Positions 1 through 9,810 of a stretch of 64,000 nt of DNA are shown here, piece after piece (the stretch's first letter is position 1; each line of letters starts with the position of its first letter). The position numbers and the translations under genes were made by a program. The notes below the pieces were generated by a model. The model ran no database searches, was not told the DNA's origin, and saw only the letters and a program-made list of their open reading frames with translations. Location of the stretch: contig OU452202.1 in assembly GCA_911728435.2 (NCBI GenBank), forward strand, positions 5,559,135 to 5,623,134. Direction: 5' to 3'. The stretch comes from Apoderus coryli. Its lineage: Eukaryota > Arthropoda > Insecta > Coleoptera > Attelabidae.

Positions 1-437
1 CAGGCAGTTTTTGCTAAAAAAAAGGGATCATGGGCATCACAAATTATCAAATTCTCGAGCCGTTCAATGACAAAAGTTAGCCCATTTTCATCTTAGTGGC
101 TTCGTCAATAAACAGGAATGACACGAAAGACCACTACATTCATAGAAAATAATCGCGCTGGGTGCGGATTCTTCGATAAGTATAATCGGCCCTTATATTT
201 TTGAGAACTAATCTGGGAACGCAATAATTGCATTGAATTCTGATCATTATGTCGTTACTCGGTGTTCCTCCGGGAAAGACCGCGATAAGTATAAAGCGGA
301 AAGCTAGGAAAATTTGGGGAGTATAGTAACGCATTGTATGTACCTGACGAATAAAGACGTATTATTATTATTATAATCTTCACGGGGTCAGATGATCGGA
401 AGTAGCCAACTTGCTTATTTTACATGGAACATCCTAT
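1..437 (+). repeat. Possible 3' end of a plus-strand LINE
   Basis: Sequence to about 375 ends in AATAAAGACG followed by (ATT)n, the same tail style as the better preserved LINEs of the window. No convincing coding remnant was seen upstream. The rest (376-437) is unremarkable intron. Confidence 0.3.
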
Positions 438-945
438 ATATAATAATAATAATAATGTCTTTATTGCAAATTAAAAAATTTACAACAGGCGAAGTTGAGG
501 TATTATGCCTCCTAGCTTAACCTACTTTAATTATAAAGCTTATATTACCTTACTGTAATAAAAAAAAAAAGAAAGAAGAAAATCAACGCAATACACGTTG
601 CTAACGGTTCCATATCATAGACTATAGAGTGTGTTCTATAAAATTAAGATGAAATACAATACATAAGAGAACAATTAGTATTGAGAGTGAAGAATAAGTT
701 CTCGAACATTTACCTTAAATTCAAGTCCTTTCAGAATTTTATAATTATTTGGTAACTTATTGTATAGTTCCGCGACATTATAGGAAAACGAGCATTTATG
801 GATTCTACATTAAATTCTAGATGTAACTTAACGGTCCTATAGCTAAGTTCAACCGTTTTTTATTTATTTAAAGATTTATGGCAAAATTCGTATAAAGAAA
901 TGTCAATTTTTGCCGTATCTGCAACATATTTCTAATTTCTTCATA
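438..945 (-). mobile_element. LINE 3' fragment (LINE-B-like, minus strand)
   Basis: The minus strand ends in a stem-loop (pairing 464-470 with 479-485), TAAAG and an ATT-repeat tail at 440-456. Upstream, about 690-800, the minus strand reads FSYNVAELYNKLPNNYKILK, the C-terminal block of jockey/CR1-type reverse transcriptase ORFs. The copy is heavily 5' truncated and inactive. Confidence 0.65.
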
Positions 946-1543
946 CAGGGTGGCCGAAAAATATTGAAAATTAAGCTAAAAACCAATTGAAACTTAATTT
1001 TTTTGGAATGGTATTTCGCAATCAAAATAAATGCGACTTTGTAATAGGTTGTCTATTTCAAAAATTTGTAATTGCAAATCATTCACCCAACATTGATTGA
1101 TTTGTTATGAAGACCTTTCTGAATACATTGATTCATGTGGATTATCTATTGACCATAATATGAGTCAGTTATGTGTATTTTAATAATAATAACTCTTTAT
1201 TGTCTAACAGGTGACAACCCAATTACAAGACAAACTGCTATGAATATAATATTTTATAGTAAATACAAATAATAATAAATTTACAAAAGTAATAAACTGA
1301 AGGTGACAGTAGCAAAAATACAATACAAACATATAGGATCGTAAGGATATATTTCACTGAGCAAGTACATGGAATCTATTGAATCATTTCCCTCAGAACA
1401 TCAAATCACGCTTAAATCTTTACTCCACTATTAAAAAAGAAAAGTCCTTAAAATATAGGATAACCATTCATTTACACTTATATCAATACTTGTCCGTCCT
1501 TTTGTTATCCACTTGTGGTAATTAATTTCATTTGTTAAAAATA
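946..1543 (-). mobile_element. TACAGGGTG-ended remnant and second LINE 3' end
   Basis: A lone terminal sequence TACAGGGTGG lies near 946 with no partner found. At 1182-1217 the minus strand has the LINE 3' arrangement: TTGTC loop GACAA, TAAAG, then TTATT repeats. Its body to about 1540 has no clear coding motif. Confidence 0.45.
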
Positions 1544-2610
1544 TACAGGGTGAGTCCGGTTATTGTAGCAGACCTTTAACAACTCATAGAATATAATTTT
1601 TTAATATGACCATCCCATATAGACATATATCCGTGGAAGCTTTGTTTCTGAGATACAGGGTGTCAAAGTTTCTGGATTTTTTCGGATTTTGTAAGTTTTT
1701 TCCAACAGTTTTGGAATAATGGATTACAATTTAATACACTCTTCACACGTCAAAAACTAGCCGCCTCTGCTTTCTATTAATTAATAATTTAGAATATCTA
1801 TTTAATTTATAAATGTTTTTCGAGAACTGTACTGATTTGGAGAGAAAAGAAATTTATTATTTGTTTATAGGTATTTTACAAAAAGAGACTTTTGATATTT
1901 AGGGTTAATTAAAAGTAGAGACTACATTTTATTTTTTAAATGCAAAGAAAAAATTAGGAATAGAATATTAATTAGTTAATTGGAAATAAAAAAAAAAATA
2001 AAAACAAAATCAATGGTCTAAATTACATACAGTAGTTAAAATTATACTTAATAGATGGATATAAGCCATCAATCAAAATTGAAAGATCCAATGACCGTCG
2101 CAATAGTAACATTAAACAAAGAACACAAATGGGAGACAGAATTAAACGAATGACACATAAAATACACAGGACATTGGAATTCGGTACATGTAACTGAAAA
2201 ACACTACCTCGCCTGGCCTCGAGACGAGGAACCCGAAACTGCAGAGCAGACAGCAACGCATGTAACTTTCTACGATCAGAAAGAGCAACAAAATTGAAAC
2301 GGTTAATAACATACCACTAGTACCTTCTAACAGGATAGAACCCATCCCCCGAAAAGCCAGATACTTTGTGAAACGTCTCTGAACTGATTCAAGTCTATTG
2401 ACGTGACAGTTGTACAACGGACTACATACCACAGACGCAAACTGTAATCTAGTGCGCACAAACGATTCTACAACCGATAAGTTATTAAATTCTCTGCAAT
2501 ATCGCAACACAAACCCCAAAACGGCGTTATATATGTTTGTATAAGATTTGTATCTCAAAAAATTATATTCTATACGTTGTTACTATTACAAAAACCTAAC
2601 TCACACTGTA
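1544..2610. mobile_element. TIR DNA element (TACAGGGTGAG ends) carrying a nested LINE fragment
   Basis: Left end TACAGGGTGAGTCCGG and right end CTAACTCACACTGTA form diverged inverted termini of about 55 bp, including a shared AGAATATAATTTTTT block. No transposase was seen. The interior is AT-rich plus a minus-strand LINE remnant (2000-2560). Confidence 0.6.
2000..2560 (-). pseudogene. LINE reverse transcriptase C-terminal remnant
   Basis: The minus strand reads FVRTRLQFASVVCSPLYNCH and VNRLESVQRRFTKYLAF, matching the post-RT C-terminal block of LINE-A and LINE-C (FVRSKLEYC, VESVQRKFLKYLSF). A second frame reads LQFRVPRLEARRGSV, matching INFNVPRLDAR in LINE-C, so a frameshift lies between. 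It lacks a recognisable 3' tail and sits inside the TIR element. Confidence 0.65.
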
Positions 2611-2768
2611 TAATAAATTGAAATATATCCCTTACTTTATGATAAAGATAGCCCCACATAGTTCGCTATCAAGATATGAAAATTAGCGGTCCAAGACCCC
2701 TAAAATATTTTTAAAAGTTACCAACCTATTGAAGCGTTAACTGTAGCAATTAGAAAAATATATATTAC

Positions 2769-3062
2769 CTGCAGCACTAAGCCCCCTCGAACCAGACCAC
2801 TTTTCATACTTCTCATCTAGCGATCTTATCCGTTCATCTAGACTGGGGCTGGGTGGTGTTGCCCCATCACTATCACTGGAATTCGAACCTAAACTAGGTG
2901 GGCGTGGTGGTGGCGACGCTGGAGGTGGAACATGTTGCAAAGTAGGGCTAGGTGGTCGAGGTTGAGAGGACACTCTAGGGCTTGTTGATGCTGCTGGTGG
3001 AGGACTAGCTAATACGTTGGCTGTTTCCTTCTGTCCTTTGATACCGGCGATTGATATACTGC
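2769..3062 (-). CDS. spen: spen coding exon: Pro-rich region ending in conserved DERIRSLDEKYEKW block
   Basis: This is a 294-bp exon after an 8.6-kb intron; acceptor AATTTGTAG, with two bases completing a Gly codon. It encodes SISIAGIKGQKETANVLASP, a strongly Pro/Ser-rich tract (PPPASPPPRPPS) and DERIRSLDEKYEKWSGS, a charged helical block that I recognise as conserved in Spen. It ends GCTGCAG|GTAATA with one base of the next codon. The remainder of the protein, including the SPOC domain, lies left of the window. A mariner is inserted only about 50 bp from the acceptor side. Confidence 0.9.
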
Positions 3063-3110
3063 CTACAAATTATTTCGTATTCAATTATCTCTTGAATATA
3101 CATACATTTA

Positions 3111-4360
3111 TACGAGGCACGTTTTTTTAGTAAGTACCGTTTTGCATGCGCGCTGGTTACCTACATCTCTTGTCTACGCACTGACGCCATTACAGTCTGA
3201 TTCCTCATTGTATACGTTGTTTACTGAGTGTTTAAGATGCCTCCGACAATCGTGAGTCCCGCCGATTGTGAAGTACGGGCTGTTATACTATTTCTTAGTG
3301 CTAAAGGCGTAAAACCGATCGATATTCATCGTGAGATCTGTGAAGTTTACGGACAAAACATTATGAGTGATGGAATGGTAAGGAAATGGGTGAGCATTTA
3401 AAGATGGCCGCACAAATGTACATGATGAAGAACGGAGTGGGCGTCCTTCGGTCGTTAATGAAGATTTGGTGGAGAAAGTGGAGGAAAAGGTGAGAGAAAA
3501 CAGACGCTTTACAATTTCATCAATGTGCGACTGCTTTCCTCAATATTCTCGTAGTGTTTTGTATCGCATTGTGACCGAGAACTTGAATTACCGGAAATTG
3601 TGTTCACGTTGGGTTCCAAAAATGTTGACGGATTTGCACAAAACCCAACGTTTAGGCAGTGCATTGACTTTCCTTGAGCGGTACCACAATGAAGGTGAAG
3701 ATTTTTTAGACCAAATTGTTACTGGTGGCGAAACATGGGTGGCCTACGTCACACCAGAATCGAAACAACAATCCATGGAACATTCACCATCACCCAAAAG
3801 AGTGAAGTTTAAACAAACAATTTCTGCCCGGAAAATCATGTGCACAGTTTTTTGGGACAGAAAAGGAGTATTGCTAGTGGAGTTTCTGCCTCGTAATGAG
3901 ACAATCAATGCAGCGTCTTATTGTGAGACATTGAACAATCTGCGTCGTGCAATCCAGAACAAAAGACGTGGCAAGTTGAGTAAGGGTATCGTTTTGCTGC
4001 ATGACAATGCAATCGGACCAAAGATCTCATCAAATCTTTTAAATGGGAAACTCTAGATCATCCTCCATACAGCCCTGATCTGGCGCCCAGCGACTACCAT
4101 TTGTTCCTGCACTTGAAGAAACACCTGGGTGGTCAGCGTCTTCAAGACGATAAGTGGTTAACAAGTCAGGCGGCAGAATTTTATGAGGAGGGTATTCAAA
4201 AACTGGTGCCACGTTATGACAAGTGCCTCAATATTCACGGAAATTATGTAGAAAAGTAGATTAAGGTACAGGCTTTCATGTAAAAATAAAATTATTGCGA
4301 TATCTTTGCACGTCTTTTTTTAATTCCAAAACGGTACTTACTTAAAAAACATGCCTCGTA
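3111..4360 (+). mobile_element. mariner element 1 (full length with TIRs)
   Basis: Left TIR TACGAGGCACGTTTTTTTAG and right TIR CTTAAAAAACATGCCTCGTA are inverted repeats bounded by TA, about 1.25 kb apart, the usual size of mariner. The element carries a degenerate transposase (3238-4258). A second copy of the same family lies in opposite orientation at 43760-44950. It sits about 50 bp upstream in plus coordinates of the spen exon ending at 3062. Confidence 0.9.
3238..4258 (+). pseudogene. mariner (DD34D-type) transposase, inactive
   Basis: The start MPPTIVSPADCEV is followed by the mariner helix-turn-helix region, then a small deletion near 3390 that throws the frame into a stop. The frame recovers at 3466 and reads through TISSMCDCFPQYSRS, TAARK-like and HDNA blocks to YSPDLAPSDYHLF in a shifted frame, so a second frameshift lies near 4010, just after HDNA. 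The first catalytic Asp (ETWV block) is changed to Gly at 3727-3729, while the opposite copy has Asp there. Two frameshifts and loss of a catalytic residue make it inactive. Confidence 0.88.
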
Positions 4361-5060
4361 TATTGAGCCAAAAATTTTTTTACATCAATAATTGTTAGAA
4401 TGGAAAGTCCTAATTCAATACATAATTATTAAATTTAGAACCAAAGTAGGTACCTAAATAGCTTGGAAAACCCACCCTAATAAGAGATGGTAAACAGACC
4501 CTTGTTATTGCAGGTATTTATAGCAACGACTATGGTACTCTGACGAACTCATAATAAGAGCGAAACGAATTCGTCAGTATCTGTCGACCCATGCCTCGGT
4601 CTGGTTCTACTGAAAACTAAAACCAGTCATTTTGTCCGCTATGCCACGAAATTATTTTTCAATATTATAAATAATGTTTTTTTTTTCAATATCCCTTTTT
4701 GCATATTTTGAATAAAGTAGATACATATTTATGCGCATATTTATTTCATATTTTTGTGCATATTTGACCCTGTTTAATTATAACAAATGCCAGGTTGTCC
4801 CTAAAAAACACAGCAATACTGAAGAGTCAGTTCCAAGGAATGACATAACTAACAATTACAGGAGCTATGAAAATATCACTAAAAAGTTCATTCCTCGATT
4901 TGTATCTGACGCTGGCAAGGCTAAAAGTACTTGCGATATCAAACCAATGTAGTATGTACAAATAATTTTCTGTACAATAATAAACACACTCTTCACATAT
5001 CCTCAGTCCTCTGTTCCATCTTATACGACTTAACACCTTCGCACATTTTTCTGGAGCATG
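4361..5060. repeat. Hammerhead-bearing repeat fragment and flanking intron
   Basis: About 4510-4660 matches 35140-35330: the ribozyme and a downstream block with TTTGTCCGCTATGCC in place of TTAGTCCGCTTTGCC. Nothing recognisable was seen in 4361-4500 or 4700-5060. Confidence 0.6.
4532..4592 (+). ncRNA. Degenerate hammerhead ribozyme copy
   Basis: It is near-identical to the intact motif at 35156-35216. Core CUGACGA at 4540-4546, GAAA at 4562-4565, stem III and the GUC cleavage triplet ending at 4575 are kept. The closing pair of stem II is broken (ACUC opposite GAGC, an A-C mismatch at the core), which in known hammerheads would reduce or abolish cleavage. Confidence 0.75.
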
Positions 5061-6284
5061 TTATAATAATAATATCTTTATTCAGTAAACCAAAAAAAAA
5101 ATACAATTAGTACTTAATGTTACTGAAAAGGCAGAAGTGCAACTGACGCATAAGTTCAGTTGTTTTAAAAACTTCTCCTACACACTCACATTCGCTCCAC
5201 ATACATCTTTTTTTTTATTTACTATTATATTGTAATAGGTGTATACAATGATAACATGATACTACTATTCATTTCTGATTTATACTAAACAATCCGATCA
5301 TTCTCAATTCCAACCATAAGGAGATAGTTTGTTAAATACCTTTTGAAGTTCACTATAGAGGCTGATTTAAGGTGCTCAGGTAATTCATTGTATGATTTTG
5401 CAATATTAAATGTGAAAGATCTCTCATAAATGCCAGTTCTATGAACAGGAGGCGTGAGACGACCCTTACCTCTCAAATTTAAGTTGTGTACAGCTGTTCT
5501 GAAACTTATTTTTTTGTACAGGTAAGGTGGTTTTTCTGTGCTAATAATAGTGTGATATAAATGACACTGATGCAGGAATCTCCTCTGCTTCATATCCAGC
5601 CACTGAACGTCCCTAAGCTTATGGCTAATAGGACAACCCCTTTTTATACCAAATATGCACCTCAAACAGCATTTTTGATTTTTTTGTATTCGTTGTGCAG
5701 CATATGAAGTCAGACATGGCCCGTAGACAACATCACAATGATTAAAGTGTGATAATACTAATGATTCGCAAAGTCTAATTTTTAATTTTTTGTTCAAGAG
5801 CTGTTTGGCGTTATACAGAATCTTCAGATTACACATTGCTTTTTTGATACATTCAGAAACGTGATATTCAAATCTAAGACAAGTATCAATGTGTAATCCC
5901 AAACTCCTAGCTGTAATTTTTAGCGGAAGCAGTTGATTACCTATGCCAATTCTCACACCTAACTTCGACCTTCGTACATCCACAGGCCTGCCAAACAGCA
6001 TTGCACATTTATCAGGATTTAATTTTAAAGAATGTTCATCAGATATTCGATTCAAATTATCCAAATCCCTGTTAATAATGTTGCAGCTGTTCTGCAAATC
6101 ACTTGGCCTGAAGGAATAGAGGAGAGTCGTGTCATCGGCATATGTTCTTATTGAGCACTCGTTTATGAAATTAGAGAACTGTGATGTATACAGACTATAT
6201 AAAACTGGTCCCAGAATTGTACCTTGCGGTACTCCTCTTAACATAAATAATTCGTCTGAAATCTCTGAGAAAGCCCAACATATT
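5061..6284 (-). mobile_element. LINE-B, 3' half (split element)
   Basis: This is the 3' half of a minus-strand non-LTR retrotransposon whose 5' parts continue at 9411-9810 and 11453-11645. Its 3' end has an 8-bp stem-loop (5081-5088 with 5120-5127), TAAAG and an ATT-repeat tail at 5061-5076. The coding part is described separately. Related fragments lie at 25532-25890 and 55374-55930. Confidence 0.85.
5285..6284 (-). pseudogene. LINE-B reverse transcriptase, C-terminal half
   Basis: The open frame covers about 330 residues. It begins in frame upstream of the first Met with AFSEISDELF, then reads RGVPQGTILGPVLYSLYTSQ and TYADDTTLL, with the catalytic YADD box intact. LNPDKCAMLF, HFNHCDVVYGPCL and a conserved C-terminal block (RTAVHNLNLRGKGRLTPPVH) follow to the stop at 5285. 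The N-terminal RT blocks are separated by the LINE-A insertion, so this piece cannot work alone, yet it has no stop codon, which suggests a fairly recent disruption. The family is jockey/CR1-like; exact clade not determined. Confidence 0.88.
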
Positions 6285-9200
6285 TTATAATAATAATAAT
6301 AATAATAATAATAATGCTTTATTGCTCAACAGTATTACCATTTACAGAGCAACAATATCTTAAATAATCATAATGTGCATACACATACATAATCAAACAT
6401 TTGCGTCACAATCATTGAAAAATACATAGCCAACTGAATATAATAGCGCCTTAATAAAGGTAAATAAAAACACTTTTATGCTTAAAAATAATAATAAAAA
6501 TAATCAATTAAATCAAATTCACACTCACAATGCATGCCTTCTCAAGATTGGTACAGCAGCCGAAACCATACTACCAAGTGAATCATGATTGATATCAGAA
6601 ACACTAGATATGCGGTTAAATACATCACACATATTAAATACAGGAGATCTACATTGAATATTAGTTCTAGCTCTAATGTTATAAAAAAGCAAGTTATTTC
6701 TGGCATTTTCACGTGGCACCCAAAAATTAACCCGCTCAAGGAGACTACTACAACAGATTTTGTTATTTAATAATTTGAATAAAAATACAATTAGTGCTAG
6801 GCCCCGTCGCAAATCCAAACTGGAAACGTTAAAACGAGTGGTCAACAACGAATAATTTACACCTTGGTCAGGATAAGTTCCATCCTCCCGAAAACACAAA
6901 AACTTCAAAAATCTTCGTTGGACTCTCTCAATAAGTAATTTATAAGATATATAGTAGGGACACCATACAACTGAACAATATTCCAATTTCGAGCGAACAT
7001 AGGCATAGTATAAAATCATCAAAATATTTAAGTCAGCAAAGGGTTTGGAGCATCTAACAACAAAGCCATAGATTCTTAGAGCATCGCTTACATTTGAACG
7101 AATATGGTCATTAAAAGAAAATTTAGAATCAAACAATACTCCTAAGTCATTCGTAGAATCATAACGTGTAACCGATATGTCATCAATACAATAATCATAA
7201 TGCAGAGGCGTTTTCTTCCGCGTATATGTAACTACCTTACATTTGTCGGGGTTCAAATACAAACGGTTCGCAACACACCAAAGTCTTATGGCATCCAGAC
7301 AAAGCTGTAAACTTTCACAGTCCTCAGCACTGTTTACAGACTTAAAAATCTTAAGATCGTCGGCAAAAAAGAGACCCGAACATGTCAACTCCAGAGCCAA
7401 ATCGTTGATAAAAATTAAAAATAAAAGAGGACCTAAATTGGACCCCTGTGGTACTCCCGAGACAGCCTTATAACAATGTGAGTCGAAACCATACAATGAT
7501 ACATATTGATATCTTTCAGACAAATACGAGGAAAAAAGTGATACTAAACTCGGTCCAAAACCAAAACCCTCCAACTTCTTCAGCAACACAACATGACTTA
7601 TTCGATCAAACGCCTTGGCAAAGTCCGTGTAAACTGCATCCACCTGACCACATCTATCCAACTCATCACAAACAAACTGCGAAAATACAGCCAAATTTGT
7701 GACAGTCGACCGCTGCGGCATAAAGCCATGTTGCATGTGCGTTATTTGATTTCTCACTTGAGGAAAAATGCGATTATATATAACAATTTCAAACAGCTTT
7801 GAAAAATTAGATAATATTGAAATTGGTCTATAATTCGATACCGAGTTTCGATCACCACTCTTAAAGACAGGACATACTTTGGCCTTCCTCCATTTAGTAG
7901 GGAATACTTCTGATTTGAGAATAAGATTATAAAGCATACATAGTGGTCGCGCCAAAGCATAAGCACAATCTTTTACCAAAAATGATGGAATAGCATCTGG
8001 TCCTGCTGTAAACTTGTTTTTAAGCTTTCGAGAAGCCAAAATAATATCTTCCTCAGTGATATTACCAATAAATATCTGGGACGCAAAATCGATTCGAGGC
8101 AGTAGCAAATCTATCATGTCTTCATCATGACTCACAAACACACTCTCAAAATACTGAGCAAAACTGTTGACAATCGCCCGCTGATCACTTAGATCATTAT
8201 CACCACACTTCATGACCCCTGGTATACGAGTAGCTTTACTACGAGTGCCCACAAATGACCAAAACTTACTTGGGTCTGATTTTATGTTCTGCTCGACCTT
8301 TCTGATATGAGTAACATAAGCAGCTTTTATTTGTTGTTTGATCATACATCTCAGTCTACTAAACTCAGCATAGTAATACTGCAAACCGGTACGCTTGAAA
8401 GCTTTATGAAATTTAGCCTTACATTTTATATTTGTGATAATTTCGGAGCTATACCAATGAGGATACTGACGCCTGAACGTTTTACAAAGAGGCACACTGT
8501 CCTCGATAACATTGTACAATCTATTATAAAATACATCAACAGCGTCGTCCGTATTGCTAAAGTTATTCAAAAACTGCCAGTCAAATTCAAGTAAATCATT
8601 ATATAATTTTGGATAATCAGCTCTTTTAAAATTGTACAGTTTTCTATTAACGTTTGTTAAAAATGGTTTTTCATTAAATTTCAAATCATCGAGCTGTATA
8701 TATAGTGCAGGGTGATATAAAATGTCTTCTCTTATCAACGGCTGACTATCCCTATTAATATTACAACAAACATTTGACAATACTAAATCTAGTAATCTAC
8801 CCATTTCATTCAAGATTCTATTAAACTGAGAACAGTTCATTACATTTAGAAAACCATTAATAACGTTTGTCTCCCGATCATTATTGTCTAATAAAGAGTA
8901 ATTGGTAACATTAAAGTCTCCGACAATTAAGAATTTATTTGCATGCAAATCCTGCAGCTGCTCAAGAGACTCAAAGAATGATTCAAATGATTCAAACGCT
9001 ACCGATGGTGGAATATAAACTACTAATATATACAAACAAACATTAGGCCAAGTACATTTACAACATAGTAAATCAATATTTGGAAATGATTCATCAATAT
9101 CGGTTGTATCAACAACCTGCACCCTAACTGAGTTTCTAACTGCCAAAATTACACCACCCCCATCAACCTTATTAACTAAATCAAATTTTCTATCTTTGCG

Positions 9201-9410
9201 AAAAACACAATAATAATCCGGAAAAATTTCACCACTCGACACGCCTGAATTAAGGAAAGTTTCAGTTAATGCCACAAAATCATACTCACATTCACTAACA
9301 GTCGCAAAAAAATCATGAGTCTTTGTACGAAGCCCTCTAACATTTTGATAATAACACGTGAGAGTCTCTATTCGATCGGTACTGCTGAGCCCGTCTAGTT
9401 TAAATTATTA
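6285..9410 (-). mobile_element. LINE-A, nearly complete non-LTR retrotransposon inserted in LINE-B
   Basis: The 3' end has an ATT-repeat tail (6285-6315), TAAA and a 6-bp stem-loop (6322-6327 with 6347-6352). The body carries one long endonuclease/RT frame open to about 9402. The 5' end is truncated at the start of the endonuclease. LINE-B coding sequence resumes on both sides, so LINE-A landed in LINE-B. Relatives share the same 3' stem-loop at 17809-17840 and 34329-34360. Confidence 0.92.
6525..9275 (-). CDS. LINE-A ORF2: AP-endonuclease plus reverse transcriptase
   Basis: This is an uninterrupted frame of 916 residues from the first Met; the frame is open further upstream to about 9402 and there reads TCYYQNVRGLRTKTHDF, the true endonuclease N-terminus. 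The endonuclease continues with VALTETFL, VVYIPPS and FLIVGDFN. The RT has KLKNKFTAGPDAIPSF, CPVFKSGDRNSVSNYRPISI, YTDFAKAFDRISH, GVPQGSNLGPLLFLIFINDL and a catalytic FFADD box. A Cys-poor C-terminal domain (VRSKLEYCSVVW, VQRRFLKFLCF) ends the protein. The role is target-primed reverse transcription of its own RNA. The lack of stops marks a young copy; the missing 5' end means it probably cannot mobilise itself. The clade (jockey, CR1 or I-like) is unresolved. Confidence 0.93.
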   Translation of the reverse strand: MALTETFLNSGVSSGEIFPDYYCVFRKDRKFDLVNKVDGGGVILAVRNSVRVQVVDTTDIDESFPNIDLLCCKCTWPNVCLYILVVYIPPSVAFESFESFFESLEQLQDLHANKFLIVGDFNVTNYSLLDNNDRETNVINGFLNVMNCSQFNRILNEMGRLLDLVLSNVCCNINRDSQPLIREDILYHPALYIQLDDLKFNEKPFLTNVNRKLYNFKRADYPKLYNDLLEFDWQFLNNFSNTDDAVDVFYNRLYNVIEDSVPLCKTFRRQYPHWYSSEIITNIKCKAKFHKAFKRTGLQYYYAEFSRLRCMIKQQIKAAYVTHIRKVEQNIKSDPSKFWSFVGTRSKATRIPGVMKCGDNDLSDQRAIVNSFAQYFESVFVSHDEDMIDLLLPRIDFASQIFIGNITEEDIILASRKLKNKFTAGPDAIPSFLVKDCAYALARPLCMLYNLILKSEVFPTKWRKAKVCPVFKSGDRNSVSNYRPISILSNFSKLFEIVIYNRIFPQVRNQITHMQHGFMPQRSTVTNLAVFSQFVCDELDRCGQVDAVYTDFAKAFDRISHVVLLKKLEGFGFGPSLVSLFSSYLSERYQYVSLYGFDSHCYKAVSGVPQGSNLGPLLFLIFINDLALELTCSGLFFADDLKIFKSVNSAEDCESLQLCLDAIRLWCVANRLYLNPDKCKVVTYTRKKTPLHYDYCIDDISVTRYDSTNDLGVLFDSKFSFNDHIRSNVSDALRIYGFVVRCSKPFADLNILMILYYAYVRSKLEYCSVVWCPYYISYKLLIERVQRRFLKFLCFREDGTYPDQGVNYSLLTTRFNVSSLDLRRGLALIVFLFKLLNNKICCSSLLERVNFWVPRENARNNLLFYNIRARTNIQCRSPVFNMCDVFNRISSVSDINHDSLGSMVSAAVPILRRHAL

Positions 9411-9810
9411 TTACTTACTACAACTCTAGGAGTCCCACATTTTAAAACACATGCAAGTGTATCATGATGTAGGGTGTCAAAAGCCTTTGTGTAATCTAAC
9501 AGACCATTGCAGTGCAATTATTTTTATCAATTTCCCTGAATATATCATCAGTGATATCAAGCAATGCAGTCGCACAACTATAACCCCTCCTAAATCCCGA
9601 CTGTGATTCTGGCAAAATATTATACCTGGTTAAATGTTCTATAAGTTGTTCCCTAATAATTTTGTTCTATAATCTTTGATGAGACCGGCAATATACTCAC
9701 TGGCCGCAAATGCTTGAAATCTGTCGGAGTTGAAATTTTAGGAATCGGTATCACCCACGCGACTTTCCAAATTTTTGGAAATACCGAATTTATTATACGG
9801 AAGTTTACTA
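9411..9810 (-). pseudogene. LINE-B reverse transcriptase, middle part
   Basis: The minus strand reads RIINSVFPKIWKVAWVIPIP and KHLRPVSILPVSSKIIE, then in another frame DYTKAFDTLHHDTLACVLK. These are successive RT blocks that lie between the fragments at 11453-11645 and 5285-6284. A frameshift separates the two readings. Confidence 0.82.

Noticed and set aside
4731..4952. 73-residue plus-strand ORF with a loose RT-like NDITNNYRS string
   Set aside because: Too short and too weak to assign; no neighbouring LINE frame continues it.
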